From Candidatus Omnitrophota bacterium (GTDB lineage Bacteria; Omnitrophota; Omnitrophia; Omnitrophales; JACROU01), in NCBI GenBank assembly GCA_029261035.1, contig JAJDCD010000010.1, positions 143,496-207,495 of the forward strand: a DNA stretch of 64,000 bases, read 5' to 3'. Both the position numbers and the translations under genes were made by a program. Below are positions 34,477 to 43,541 of the stretch, piece after piece (position 1 is the first letter of the stretch; the number at the start of each line of letters is the position of its first letter). The notes under the pieces are model-generated. The model searched no databases, had not been told where the DNA came from, and worked only from the letters and a program-made list of their open reading frames with translations.

Positions 34477-35064
34477 TTAATGTTTTAAAACAACTTTCAA
34501 TAAAACAAATCCACCAATCAGTAGTAAAACAAACAAGATGGTAAAAAGACCAAAATACTTCTGTATCCATACTTTCACGGTAGGCCCAAACAAACGCAAC
34601 AACAAAGCTACAATAAAAAATCGAGCCCCACGACTTGTAATCGAGGCTAATAAAAAAACTGAAAAATCAACTGTACACACACCCGCAGCTATCGTGAAAA
34701 TTTTATACGGTATCGGAGTAAAGCCAGCTGTAAAAATAGCCCAAAAGTTATACTCTCTAAACAAATCACGAACTCTTTCAAATACATCTTGATGAAAAAC
34801 ATAGGCAAAGAAGAAATCGTCCACCAGCACCCACATTTGCCATCCAATCAAATAACCAAGCATACCCCCTAAAACAGACCCTGCTAAACAAATTAAGGCG
34901 TCCGTCCACCATTGTTTAGGGCAGATTAAAATAAGAGCCATAAGTAAAATGTCCGGAGGGACAGGAAAAACAGAGGCTTCAATAAAAGCCACAAAGAAAA
35001 GTGCCCAGCGAGAGTAAGGAGATTCTGAAAAATGCAGAACCCACCCTTTTAATTGTTGAAACAA
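34477..35064 (-). CDS. YqaA-type SNARE-associated (VTT-domain) membrane protein
   Basis: This 195-residue integral membrane protein has about five hydrophobic segments. It starts with the motif region FVAFIEASVFPVPPDILLMALIL and the re-entrant-loop residues FTPIPYKIFTIAAG near residue 120, which place it in the DedA/VTT superfamily, subgroup YqaA. Family members act in membrane homeostasis and lipid or polyprenyl-phosphate movement, but the role here is not proven. The length is close to the usual 180-200. It is followed by the small secreted protein gene. Confidence 0.85.
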   Translation of the reverse strand: MFQQLKGWVLHFSESPYSRWALFFVAFIEASVFPVPPDILLMALILICPKQWWTDALICLAGSVLGGMLGYLIGWQMWVLVDDFFFAYVFHQDVFERVRDLFREYNFWAIFTAGFTPIPYKIFTIAAGVCTVDFSVFLLASITSRGARFFIVALLLRLFGPTVKVWIQKYFGLFTILFVLLLIGGFVLLKVVLKH

Positions 35065-35121
35065 AAACGCCTCCTTTTTTAAAGATTATATCAGAAACCC
35101 GAGAAGAGAGTTGGTAGAATC

Positions 35122-35505
35122 TTATGAAGATATATTTAAACACTCTCGAATAGAATCAATAAGCTCCGATGTATCGAAAGGCTTATAAAACACTTTTTGA
35201 ACGCCTAACTCTTGGCATTGCTCTGCCACATTCGTTGTATACTTACTTAAAGCCGTAATAATAAAAATAGGCAGCGCTTTGGTTTTATCATTATCCCTTA
35301 GTTTTTTTGTCACTTTATACCCATTTAATCTTGGCATTTTAATATCCATCAACACCAGATCCGGAGTTTCCCGCTCCACTTGCTCCAAAGCTTCTATTCC
35401 ATCTAAAGCTGTAACCACAATAAAATTATTAATCTCCAACCTTAGCTTAAGCAACTCCACAATATCAATTTCGTCATCTACAATTAATATTTTAACATTC
35501 TCCAT
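35122..35505 (-). CDS. Single-domain response regulator
   Basis: This 127-residue CheY-like receiver has no output domain. The acidic pair is in ILIVDDE, the phospho-acceptor is Asp54 (VLMDIKMP), the Thr/Ser switch is IITAL and the conserved Lys is in VFYKPFD. It lies 17 bp downstream of the sensor kinase gene, so they are a probable cognate pair. As a stand-alone receiver it may work through phosphotransfer or protein binding rather than DNA binding. The start is ATG after AAGGTGG. Confidence 0.93.
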   Translation of the reverse strand: MENVKILIVDDEIDIVELLKLRLEINNFIVVTALDGIEALEQVERETPDLVLMDIKMPRLNGYKVTKKLRDNDKTKALPIFIITALSKYTTNVAEQCQELGVQKVFYKPFDTSELIDSIRECLNISS

Positions 35506-35522
35506 GATGCCACCTTCTTCTC

Positions 35523-37586
35523 TTAGGGTTGAAACTGAGACAAAGCTTCTTGCTCAATTCCTAAAAACTGTAATAACTTTTCTTTTGTCTCACCTTGCTT
35601 CAAATAGACTGCCTTAACAATATGATACCTTAAATCAAACTCTTTGTGACCAAGAAAGAAACTAGAGTTTTTAAGGGTTGTGTCCACCTTCTTAACTTCT
35701 TCGTCGATATTTTTCTGATATGCATTCTTTAATATGAGTACAAAACCTTTTTCCGAATCCGCTACAACATGAGAATCTTTTTGAGTAGCCCCTACCACAA
35801 GCTCCATAAATTGGTCAAATAATTCTTTCACCTGTTTATGCTTTGCATCCATTTTCAAAAAGCCAAAACCTAATATTTTATAAAGAATAAAAGAAACATC
35901 CTTGTCCTGAATTTCGGCGTTTTCAACCATTGTCTGAAACACATCTTCAATATATTTTTCTGTCGAAAAAATAGGCAAAGTAAAAGTAAACTTGCTACCT
36001 CTCCCCAATTCACTTTCAGCCCAAACCTTACCTCCATGATGCTGAACAATTTCCTGACAAATAGGCAGACCCAAACCCGTTCCGTGATACCCCGGACCAA
36101 CCTCTCTTCCAATCTGATGAAACTTATTAAAGATATCTCCAATTTCTTCTTTGGCCATACCTTTTCCTGTGTCCACAACAGAAACATGAACACTATCTTC
36201 ATTAGGAACTTGAAAAGCTCCTACAGCAATCATTCCATCTTCCGCAGTAAATTTGATTGCATTCCCAATCAGATTAAACAAAACTTGCGAAACCCGGTAT
36301 TCATCTGCATACACGCGAGGCAAGTTCTTTCCAAAAGATGTTTCAATACGTATTTTTCTTTTTAACGCCATCGTCTGCATCGAATCTACGGTTTCTTTGA
36401 TAATCTGAGACAAATCCACAGCTTTCCTTTGCAACTCAAGCTTCCCCACTTCAAGCTGAGATAAATCTAGAATGTCATGAATCAAACCGCTCAATCTATT
36501 TACATTTTTTTGAACAATCTCCATAAATTTATCTTGTTTTTTGTTAAGAGATCCCAAAGCCTTCTCCTGAACCAAAGAAACCCCTTCGCGAATTGAAGTC
36601 AAAGGGGTTCTGATTTCATGACTCACAGTTGAAATAAATTCTGATTTCATTTGATCCAATTGCTGTAGGTTAATATTTGCTTTTTCAAGCTCCGCAGCTG
36701 TTTTAAGTAACTCTTCTTGTTTTCTTAATAATTTTTTATTCAGAGTCTCTAACTCATCTTTTCTGTGCTCAAGTTCTTTTCCCTGAAGCCTTAAACGTTT
36801 ATTCACTTCTTCTATATTATGCATCAAACGAAACAAAGATTCTTTCGTTTGTTCTAATTCATCATTTTTTGATTGTAGTTCTTTGCGCCTATCTTCAGAT
36901 AGCTCTAATAACCGCCTCATCTCTTTTGATTGTTTTTCCATCATTTGGTTCGAGGATTGTAAGTCTTTCCTCTTTTGATTAAGTCTAAAAATAATCAAAC
37001 TTAAAAACAGAGCCCCAATAGCGTAAAGAGTTAGCATGCTAACCATATGAGCTATAAGGTGAGGAAGTTGATCATTTGGAGTTAGACTACTAAAAAAAGA
37101 TTCTTTCATAGAAAACTTTCCGCTCACCTCCAACAAAACCAACGAGAGAAAAATAAGAACATCCATGATGGCAACAATCACGCCACGAACGGGCGAAAGA
37201 AAGATAATAAGTTCTGATATGGTTAAAAAATAAAGCCAATGAGCAGGACTAACAATACCTCCAGAAAAATAAATCACTAGAGATTCTGCGAGTGTTACAA
37301 AACAAACATAAAACCAGAGCAAGGGTTTAATGGCTTGCTTGTCTTTCCAAAGATAAGCAAGAAACAAAATGGCAAGAGTAATCCCAACAGAGAAACCACC
37401 TAAAGATGAGAACTGGAAAACAGGAAAATAAAATCCAAGCTCCCATAAACCCCATCCCCCTAGCAGACAAACAGGAACCAACGCCAAAGTGGTATAGCAT
37501 AGTATACGGGTTGCATGAAAGTAGTCATACAAACTCACTTTTTCCTTAGCATCCATAATTTTAGTCAACTTAAGCCTTACTTTCAT
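35523..37586 (-). CDS. Membrane sensor histidine kinase with extra C-terminal domain
   Basis: This protein of about 687 residues starts at ATG 37586 (MKVRLKLTK), preceded by GAGGAAG; an ATG five codons earlier overlaps that ribosome site. Six hydrophobic segments (about residues 25-200) form a membrane sensor. A long coiled coil (about 205-315) leads to the H-box FISTVSHEIRTPLTS, then N box (FNLIGNAIKF), G1 (VVDTGKGM) and G2 (GTGLGLPIC). Unusually, about 140 residues follow the ATPase (IEDVFQTMVENAEIQDKDVS onward). They look like a degenerate cyclase-type or small regulatory domain, not a receiver. It is paired with the response regulator downstream. Confidence 0.9.
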   Translation of the reverse strand: MKVRLKLTKIMDAKEKVSLYDYFHATRILCYTTLALVPVCLLGGWGLWELGFYFPVFQFSSLGGFSVGITLAILFLAYLWKDKQAIKPLLWFYVCFVTLAESLVIYFSGGIVSPAHWLYFLTISELIIFLSPVRGVIVAIMDVLIFLSLVLLEVSGKFSMKESFFSSLTPNDQLPHLIAHMVSMLTLYAIGALFLSLIIFRLNQKRKDLQSSNQMMEKQSKEMRRLLELSEDRRKELQSKNDELEQTKESLFRLMHNIEEVNKRLRLQGKELEHRKDELETLNKKLLRKQEELLKTAAELEKANINLQQLDQMKSEFISTVSHEIRTPLTSIREGVSLVQEKALGSLNKKQDKFMEIVQKNVNRLSGLIHDILDLSQLEVGKLELQRKAVDLSQIIKETVDSMQTMALKRKIRIETSFGKNLPRVYADEYRVSQVLFNLIGNAIKFTAEDGMIAVGAFQVPNEDSVHVSVVDTGKGMAKEEIGDIFNKFHQIGREVGPGYHGTGLGLPICQEIVQHHGGKVWAESELGRGSKFTFTLPIFSTEKYIEDVFQTMVENAEIQDKDVSFILYKILGFGFLKMDAKHKQVKELFDQFMELVVGATQKDSHVVADSEKGFVLILKNAYQKNIDEEVKKVDTTLKNSSFFLGHKEFDLRYHIVKAVYLKQGETKEKLLQFLGIEQEALSQFQP

Positions 37587-37835
37587 TGCTCTTCCTCGCA
37601 TTTAATACCCCACTGTATTAAAAACAATTCGAGCTCCCCTTCAAATAACACCTAACTGGTTCTTATTATTAAGTTTACCTCCTAAATGCCAATAGCACAA
37701 ATCGCTGCAAATAAGGATAGATTGATTGTAAGTCTATATTTTGTAGTAAGTTATAACTAGATTTAAAAGAAGAAAATCAGAAAAAAACATTCAAACAAGA
37801 TCCGTTTCTTTGAAAATGCCCAGAGGAAATCTATT

Positions 37836-39638
37836 TTAGATTCGTTTGAAATGTTTCTCAAAATCATGCAGGGTGAGCTTAAGCAACACAGGACGACCAT
37901 GAGGACAAGTAAATGGAGACTGAGTCTTATTTAGAAGTTCAACTAACGATTCCATTTCCTCAATAACCATTCGATCCTTAGCTTTGACGGAGCGGCTTTT
38001 ACAGGCAATCAATGCAGAAACCTCTTCTTGCTTCTCTTTAAGAGGGTCTGAGTGACTTAACATTTGAGAACGCTCAAGGTAACCTCGCAAAACATCCTCA
38101 ACAGCTGCCTCCTTGATAAAAGCAGGTATCGACTGAATCGCATAAGTCCGATCGCCAAAAGGTTCAATAGAAAATCCAACTTGATTTAAAAAAGGTAATA
38201 CATGTTTAAAATGCGCTTCTTCATTAACCTTTAAATTAAACGTAATGGGCATAAGCAAACCTTGAGTTTCAACCTTACTCTTTTCTAATGAAGAAAGAAC
38301 GCTCTCATACTGAACGCGCTCGTGTGCGGCATGCTGATCAATCACAACAAGCCCACCTTCGTATTCGCCCACAATAAAACTAGAATGAATATGCCCCAAC
38401 ACACGAACTCCTCCTAGCTGCAACTGATCTTGATTGCTATTCGCGTCTCTAAAATCTGTTTGTTTTTCAAAGGACTGTTCTTGAAGATCTAGGCCCTGAA
38501 TTGTTTCCTTGCCCAAAAGATTGGTTAGACCTTCTCGCACCTCATAAGAAGAAGCGTTATCCTTCATAAATTCTTGTTCATATTTATTAGTAGAAACAAT
38601 TCTTTTATCTTCTGTTACTCTCATCTGCGGATACAAATCCTCTCCCAACAATTGTTCTCGAATAATCTGTATCATTAAATTTTGAATCGCTTTTTCATTC
38701 GAGAGCTTCACTTCCCGTTTGGTTGGATGGACATTCACATCTACTTGCTTAGGATCAACATCAATAAAAATAATGCCCACAGGAAATTTCCCATCCATTA
38801 CAAGCCCATGAAAAGCACGGCTTAAAGCAAAGCTTAGAGAAACACTTTTTATTGGTCTCTTATTAATAAAGAAGATTTGATCCCGTCTATGCACCTGCGC
38901 CAATTCTGGTTTTCCGACAAGCCCTTCCATCGTAACCCCTGATAGTTCCCCTGAAAAATCAATTAAGCGTTCTTCGTAACCCGCATCATAAAGAGTTTTC
39001 ACTCGATCTCGAAGCGATTGAGATTTTTTAACATCAATAATCGTTTTCTTTTCATCTGAAAATAAAAATTTAATCTCTGGGTATGCCAAAGCTAACAAGG
39101 TTAAAGCCTCTGTAATCCGAGACAGCTCTGTTCGCTCTGTTTTAACAAATTTTCTTCGTGCAGGAGTATTAAAAAATAAATCTTTAACTTCAATAATAGT
39201 TCCTTCTCGAATCCCCTTTTCTGATTCTTGAACAATTTTCCCACCTTCAATCGAAAGTTCAAATCCTACAGACTCTCCTTGCACTCTTGTGGCTAAACGA
39301 AATTTAGAAACAGCAGAAATACTAGGAAGAGCTTCTCCTCTAAACCCAAATGTATCAATACTAAAAATATCTTCAACAGATTCTATCTTGCTCGTCGCAT
39401 GCCGAATCAAACTGAGCTTAGCATCTTCTGGGCTCATTCCACATCCATTGTCTGCGACCCGAATAAAAGTTAAACCTCCATGTTTTACAGAAACCTCAAT
39501 CTCTGTCGCTCCAGCATCAATCGAATTCTCAACCAACTCTTTAACAACGGAGGCAGGCCGTTCAACAACCTCACCCGCCGCAATTTTATTAGCCACATCC
39601 TCTGGAAGCACCCGAATAATTCTCGATAATGTTTTCAA
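37836..39638 (-). CDS. mutL: DNA mismatch repair protein MutL (endonuclease type)
   Basis: The start is set at TTG 39638, which follows AAAGGAGATTTACA; the 16 codons upstream fall in repeat DNA. The 600-residue protein has the GHKL ATPase (IAAGEVVERPASVVKELVENSIDAGA, DNGCGM, ATSKI, GFRGEAL) at about 15-110. The C-terminus has the metal-binding DQHAAHERVQYE motif, ACKSR and CPHGRP, which mark MutL with nicking activity, as in species without MutH. It is followed by mutS upstream on the same strand, 187 bp away with a long hairpin between. Together they correct replication errors. Confidence 0.96.
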   Translation of the reverse strand: MKTLSRIIRVLPEDVANKIAAGEVVERPASVVKELVENSIDAGATEIEVSVKHGGLTFIRVADNGCGMSPEDAKLSLIRHATSKIESVEDIFSIDTFGFRGEALPSISAVSKFRLATRVQGESVGFELSIEGGKIVQESEKGIREGTIIEVKDLFFNTPARRKFVKTERTELSRITEALTLLALAYPEIKFLFSDEKKTIIDVKKSQSLRDRVKTLYDAGYEERLIDFSGELSGVTMEGLVGKPELAQVHRRDQIFFINKRPIKSVSLSFALSRAFHGLVMDGKFPVGIIFIDVDPKQVDVNVHPTKREVKLSNEKAIQNLMIQIIREQLLGEDLYPQMRVTEDKRIVSTNKYEQEFMKDNASSYEVREGLTNLLGKETIQGLDLQEQSFEKQTDFRDANSNQDQLQLGGVRVLGHIHSSFIVGEYEGGLVVIDQHAAHERVQYESVLSSLEKSKVETQGLLMPITFNLKVNEEAHFKHVLPFLNQVGFSIEPFGDRTYAIQSIPAFIKEAAVEDVLRGYLERSQMLSHSDPLKEKQEEVSALIACKSRSVKAKDRMVIEEMESLVELLNKTQSPFTCPHGRPVLLKLTLHDFEKHFKRI

Positions 39639-39678
39639 TGTAAATCTCCTTTGTAAAATTAAAATAGAAGTAGAAGAT

Positions 39679-39735
39679 GGGGACATAGACTTTTGTAACC
39701 ATTGCGCAGCAATTGTGACAAAAGTGTGTGTCCCC
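39679..39735. repeat. Hairpin element upstream of mutL
   Basis: GGGGACATAGACTTTTGT and its mirror ACAAAAGTGTGTGTCCCC enclose an AATTGCTGCGCAAT-like core. The 57-bp palindrome lies between mutS and mutL and resembles a mobile-repeat hairpin more than a terminator. Confidence 0.55.
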
Positions 39736-39812
39736 TAGGCAAAAGGTAGGCTGTACCCATTAAAACACTCTACCTAAAGTAATATACTTGCAAAACTTCC
39801 TTATATAGCATG

Positions 39813-39823
39813 ATAGTGACAGT
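39813..39823. repeat. Single GTGACAGTCAC unit (family D, copy 2)
   Basis: One 11-bp unit immediately 3' of mutS; larger relatives are at 20799 and 52609. Confidence 0.5.
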
Positions 39824-39825
39824 CA

Positions 39826-42339
39826 CTACTCAGCAAAAAGAGGCAACTCTTCCCCTTGCTCTTTCTTCATCTTTCGAACCTTGGGTCTCTGTTTCGCACC
39901 CTTTGATGAATCATCGTCCTTTTCTAACTCTTCTAATATTTCATGCGCTCTAGAAATCACTTCTTCCGGCAAGCCGGCAAGTTTTGCTACATGAATCCCA
40001 TAACTCTTATCGGTTCCGCCCCGTACAATTTTTCTCAAGAAAGAAATTCCATTTTCTCCTTCATGAACAGTTACATTATAATTTTTAACTCCAGGAAACA
40101 AATCCTCGAGTTGAGTTAATTCATGATAATGCGTAGCAAATAAAGCTCTAGGTCGTGGCCCACCTTCCTTAGCTAGGTATTCACAAACACTCCAAGCGAT
40201 ACTAACACCATCATAGGTTGAGGTGCCTCTCCCAATTTCATCCATCACAATAAGACTTCGAGAAGTTGCGTTATTCAATATGTTTGCCGTCTCAATCATC
40301 TCAACCATAAACGTACTTTCTCCTCGAGTCAAAAAGTCGGAAGCTCCAATTCGTGTAAAAATACGATCGCAAATTCCAAGCTGTGCTTTTTTAGCTGGAA
40401 CAAAACAGCCTACCTGTGCCAATAGTGAAATAAGAGCTACTTGACGAATATAAGTCGACTTACCCGCCATATTAGGCCCGGTAATTAAAATCAGTTGAAA
40501 ATCTTCTCCGTTAAGTAAAATGTCATTTTCCACAAACTCTCCACTGGGAAGAACCATTTCCACCACAGGATGACGCCCCGCATCTACTTGAATCGATGTT
40601 TCTTCTGACATCTCAGGGCGAACATAATCTCTTCTGACAGCAACTTCCGAAAAAGCACTGACCACATCTACAAAAGCAATAGCTTCAGCCGATTGCTGCA
40701 ATGCATCAATTTGCTCTCGGACCTGATTGCGAAAAGTTTCAAAAATTTCATATTCTTTCGCATTCGCCTTATCGGTTGCATTAAGAACTTTTTCTTCATA
40801 CTCTTTCAATTCAGGAACGATAAAACGCTCTGCATTAACTAATGTTTGCTTACGGATATACTCTGGCGGCACAGCATCTAAATTAGTTTTTCTTATTTCT
40901 ATATAATAACCAAACACCCTGTTGTACCTGATTTTTAACGATTTAATCCCCGTTCTCTCAATCTCTCTTTTTTGAAGTTCTGCAATATAGTCTTTTCCAT
41001 GTTCTGAAATATTTCTTAGTTCATCCAGCTCGGAGTTATATCCAACCTGAATCAAGCCGCCTTCTTTAATCGTAATTGGAGGTTGTTCTACAAATGCTTT
41101 TTCTAGAGAATCTACTAAGCTTAGAAAATCATTTAACGAGCCGTTCACTTTTTGAAAAACAGAAAATTCCGTTTTCTTCAGCATCTCCTTCAAAGCAGGA
41201 ATTTTAGATAACGATACTTTTAACGCAACCAAATCTCTCGCATTGCCTAGATCACAGTTCAAACGTGCCACAATACGCTCGATGTCTCTAATTTCAGACA
41301 AACCTTCTCTCAATTGGTCTCGAACAGCCGTTGAATCAACCAATTCTTGAACACAACCCAAACGTTGATTAATTTTTTCTAAATTCAATAGAGGCCGTTT
41401 CAACCATAAACGAAGCATACGTCCTCCCATAGGAGTTAAAGTCTCATCCACGGAGCTCAATAGCGTAGGCGCCTTTTTATCCCCTGTCATCGACTTGACG
41501 ATCTCTAAGTTTCTTTGAGTCATTGAATCTAGAACCATATACTCTTCAGAAGAATATGCAGAAGGTTTCTTAACATGTTCTAAACTTTTATGAAGGTGGT
41601 CTTGTAAGTAATAAAGAATTCCCCCAACAGCAATCGTTGCTAAAGAAAAGTCTTTAAGCCCCATCCCTTCAATCGAAGCCACTTGAAATACGCTCTGAAT
41701 TCGATCTTTAGAGCGATCTAAATCAAAAATTCGATCTTCATAATGATTGTTCGAACAATTAAATTCTGTTTGTAAAAATTGAAATAATTCAGACTCAAAC
41801 GAAATGCTTTCTGGCAAAATACTTTCGACGGGCTGTATACGCATCAATTCGCTTTTTAAATTAGATAAGCTATCTACCTCGGTAACTTTAAACTCCCCTG
41901 TCCCTAAATCTAAAAAAGCAACTCCATAAGAACCCTCTTTGTCGGGGAAACATGAAACTAAATATTTGTTAGAGACAACTTCTCCTTCAGACTCTTCAAC
42001 GTAAGTCCCTTGACTAATAATTCGAGTCACTTCTCGCTTAACCAACCCCTTCGACGCTCGAGGGTCTCCGACTTGCTCACAAATAGCCACCTTCAGTCCT
42101 GCTTCAATTAATTTGGCGATATAGCCTTTTCCAGCATGAAAAGGAACTCCGCACATAGGAATTCTTCCTTGCTCCCCTCCCTCACGCCCTGTTAAGGTAA
42201 TATTTAAAATTCGAGAAGCAAGCGCTGCATCTTCAAAAAACATTTCATAGAAATCCCCTAGTCGAAAAAATAGAATCGTATTGGAAGGTAAAGCCTTTTT
42301 AATATCCAAATACTGCTGCATCATGGGGGTGAGTTTCAC
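39826..42339 (-). CDS. mutS: DNA mismatch recognition protein MutS
   Basis: This 837-residue protein starts at GTG 42339 after AAGGAGATTATTC. It has the mismatch-binding loop GDFYEMFFED (Phe-x-Glu) near residue 28, the clamp and lever helices, then the ABC ATPase: Walker A GPNMAGKST, the STFMVEM signature and Walker B LIVMDEIGRGTSTYDG, and the conserved ATHYHEL. The C-terminal 35 residues are Lys-rich and end LPLFAE. Its stop codon sits right against a GTGACAGTCAC repeat. It recognises mismatches and recruits MutL encoded next. Confidence 0.97.
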   Translation of the reverse strand: MKLTPMMQQYLDIKKALPSNTILFFRLGDFYEMFFEDAALASRILNITLTGREGGEQGRIPMCGVPFHAGKGYIAKLIEAGLKVAICEQVGDPRASKGLVKREVTRIISQGTYVEESEGEVVSNKYLVSCFPDKEGSYGVAFLDLGTGEFKVTEVDSLSNLKSELMRIQPVESILPESISFESELFQFLQTEFNCSNNHYEDRIFDLDRSKDRIQSVFQVASIEGMGLKDFSLATIAVGGILYYLQDHLHKSLEHVKKPSAYSSEEYMVLDSMTQRNLEIVKSMTGDKKAPTLLSSVDETLTPMGGRMLRLWLKRPLLNLEKINQRLGCVQELVDSTAVRDQLREGLSEIRDIERIVARLNCDLGNARDLVALKVSLSKIPALKEMLKKTEFSVFQKVNGSLNDFLSLVDSLEKAFVEQPPITIKEGGLIQVGYNSELDELRNISEHGKDYIAELQKREIERTGIKSLKIRYNRVFGYYIEIRKTNLDAVPPEYIRKQTLVNAERFIVPELKEYEEKVLNATDKANAKEYEIFETFRNQVREQIDALQQSAEAIAFVDVVSAFSEVAVRRDYVRPEMSEETSIQVDAGRHPVVEMVLPSGEFVENDILLNGEDFQLILITGPNMAGKSTYIRQVALISLLAQVGCFVPAKKAQLGICDRIFTRIGASDFLTRGESTFMVEMIETANILNNATSRSLIVMDEIGRGTSTYDGVSIAWSVCEYLAKEGGPRPRALFATHYHELTQLEDLFPGVKNYNVTVHEGENGISFLRKIVRGGTDKSYGIHVAKLAGLPEEVISRAHEILEELEKDDDSSKGAKQRPKVRKMKKEQGEELPLFAE

Positions 42340-42426
42340 GAATAATCTCCTTCTTTGGTAGGTACAGACCGGTTATTATGCTGACACCCTAAAAGAGTGT
42401 CAAGGGTTAATGCGTATAGAGAGATA

Positions 42427-42463
42427 ACCCTCACCCCAACCCTCACCCTATCAGGGAGAGGGA
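42427..42463. repeat. CCCTCACCC/GAGAGGG element (partial)
   Basis: CCCTCACCCCAACCCTCACC followed by CTATCAGGGAGAGGGA, the core part of the family C repeat, between the mutS start and lpxA. Confidence 0.55.
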
Positions 42464-42498
42464 GCTCCGCTGCCTTCTGGCTTCTGACTTCCGTTATA

Positions 42499-42507
42499 TG
42501 CTATAAT
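42499..42507 (+). promoter_or_regulatory. Extended -10 promoter of lpxA
   Basis: TGcTATAAT (42499-42507) is a perfect extended -10 element 36 bp before the ATG. No good -35 is seen, which is normal for this type. Confidence 0.55.
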
Positions 42508-42543
42508 TCTGCTCATTACTGAGTAAACACAAGGGAAAAGCTC

Positions 42544-43362
42544 ATGTCTGATAATAAAATTCATTCTTCAGCAATCGTCAATTCAAAGGCTATTTTGGGG
42601 AAAAACAATGAAATTGGCCCCAATGTAACGATAGAAGAAGGCGTTAAAATGGGTGATAATAATAAGGTTCTACAAGGAGCCTTTATTGCTCAAGGGACAA
42701 CTCTTGGGGATGAAAATCAAATTCATATGAATGCCGTAGTTGGACATGAACCTCAAGATCTAGCTTTTTCTGGAACTCCAAGTTTTACCCAAATCGGAAA
42801 CCATAATGTTATTCGTGAATTTGTAACCATTCACAGAGGGACCAAAGAAGGTTCTGCTACGGTTATCGGAAATCACAACTTTTTTATGGCCTATTCCCAC
42901 ATCGCTCACAACTGCCGCGTTCATAATCACGTCGTTCTTGTAAACAATGCTTCCTTAACAGGCCATTGTGAAATAGAAGATTATGCTTTCCTTTCAGGCT
43001 TTGTAGGCCTTCATCAGTTTACTAAAATAGGCGCTTATGTCATTGTCTCAGCTCTTTCAGCTGTAAACAAAGATGTTCCTCCATTTATGTTGTCCGGAGG
43101 AAGACCTGCTGTCATCCAAGGAATTAATGTCATTGGACTTAGACGTGGAGGATTTGATGCTACAGTCCGAAGTGAAATTAAAAAAGCATACAAAGTTCTC
43201 TACCGTTCAGAAAACAATGTTTCACAAGCCTTAGAAATTTTGGAAAAAGATTTTGAAACTGAGGAAGTAAAACGAATTGTAGAATTTATAAAGTCTTCAG
43301 ACCGAGGAATCTGTTCGGGGCAAGGAGACGAAAAAGAAACTCTCCTAAGCAAAAAGGGCTAG
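42544..43362 (+). CDS. lpxA: Acyl-ACP-UDP-N-acetylglucosamine O-acyltransferase
   Basis: This 272-residue left-handed beta-helix enzyme does the first step of lipid A synthesis. Hexapeptide coils run from residue about 8 to 190 (IHSSAIVNSKAILGKNNEIG onward). The catalytic His lies in AYSHIAHNC, and GLHQFTKIGAY and SALSAVNKDVPPF are LpxA signatures. The C-terminal helical part ends with about 20 extra polar residues. It appears as a single plus-strand gene; lpxC, lpxD and fabZ, often adjacent elsewhere, are not here. It shows the organism has lipopolysaccharide and an outer membrane. The ribosome site is AAGGGA. Confidence 0.95.
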   Translation: MSDNKIHSSAIVNSKAILGKNNEIGPNVTIEEGVKMGDNNKVLQGAFIAQGTTLGDENQIHMNAVVGHEPQDLAFSGTPSFTQIGNHNVIREFVTIHRGTKEGSATVIGNHNFFMAYSHIAHNCRVHNHVVLVNNASLTGHCEIEDYAFLSGFVGLHQFTKIGAYVIVSALSAVNKDVPPFMLSGGRPAVIQGINVIGLRRGGFDATVRSEIKKAYKVLYRSENNVSQALEILEKDFETEEVKRIVEFIKSSDRGICSGQGDEKETLLSKKG

Positions 43363-43434
43363 GTCTTTTTGCTCGTGAGGCATGAAGCGTATTTCGTGGA
43401 AATTCTACCCGAAAAAAACATCCTTCAAACACCT

Positions 43435-43537
43435 GTCATTGCGAGGTGTAAACAAAAAGAGCCGTGGCAATCTCAGGTTTAAAGAATTATCTCTGTCTGA
43501 GATTGCCACGGCTCTTTTGCTCTTGCCTCGCAATGAC
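43435..43537. repeat. REP-like palindromic repeat (family A, copy 2)
   Basis: GTCATTGCGAGG...GAGCCGTGGCAATCTC is mirrored by GAGATTGCCACGGCTC...CCTCGCAATGAC over 103 bp. It sits between convergent lpxA and fabF and may serve as their terminator. Confidence 0.85.
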
Positions 43538-43541
43538 AATT

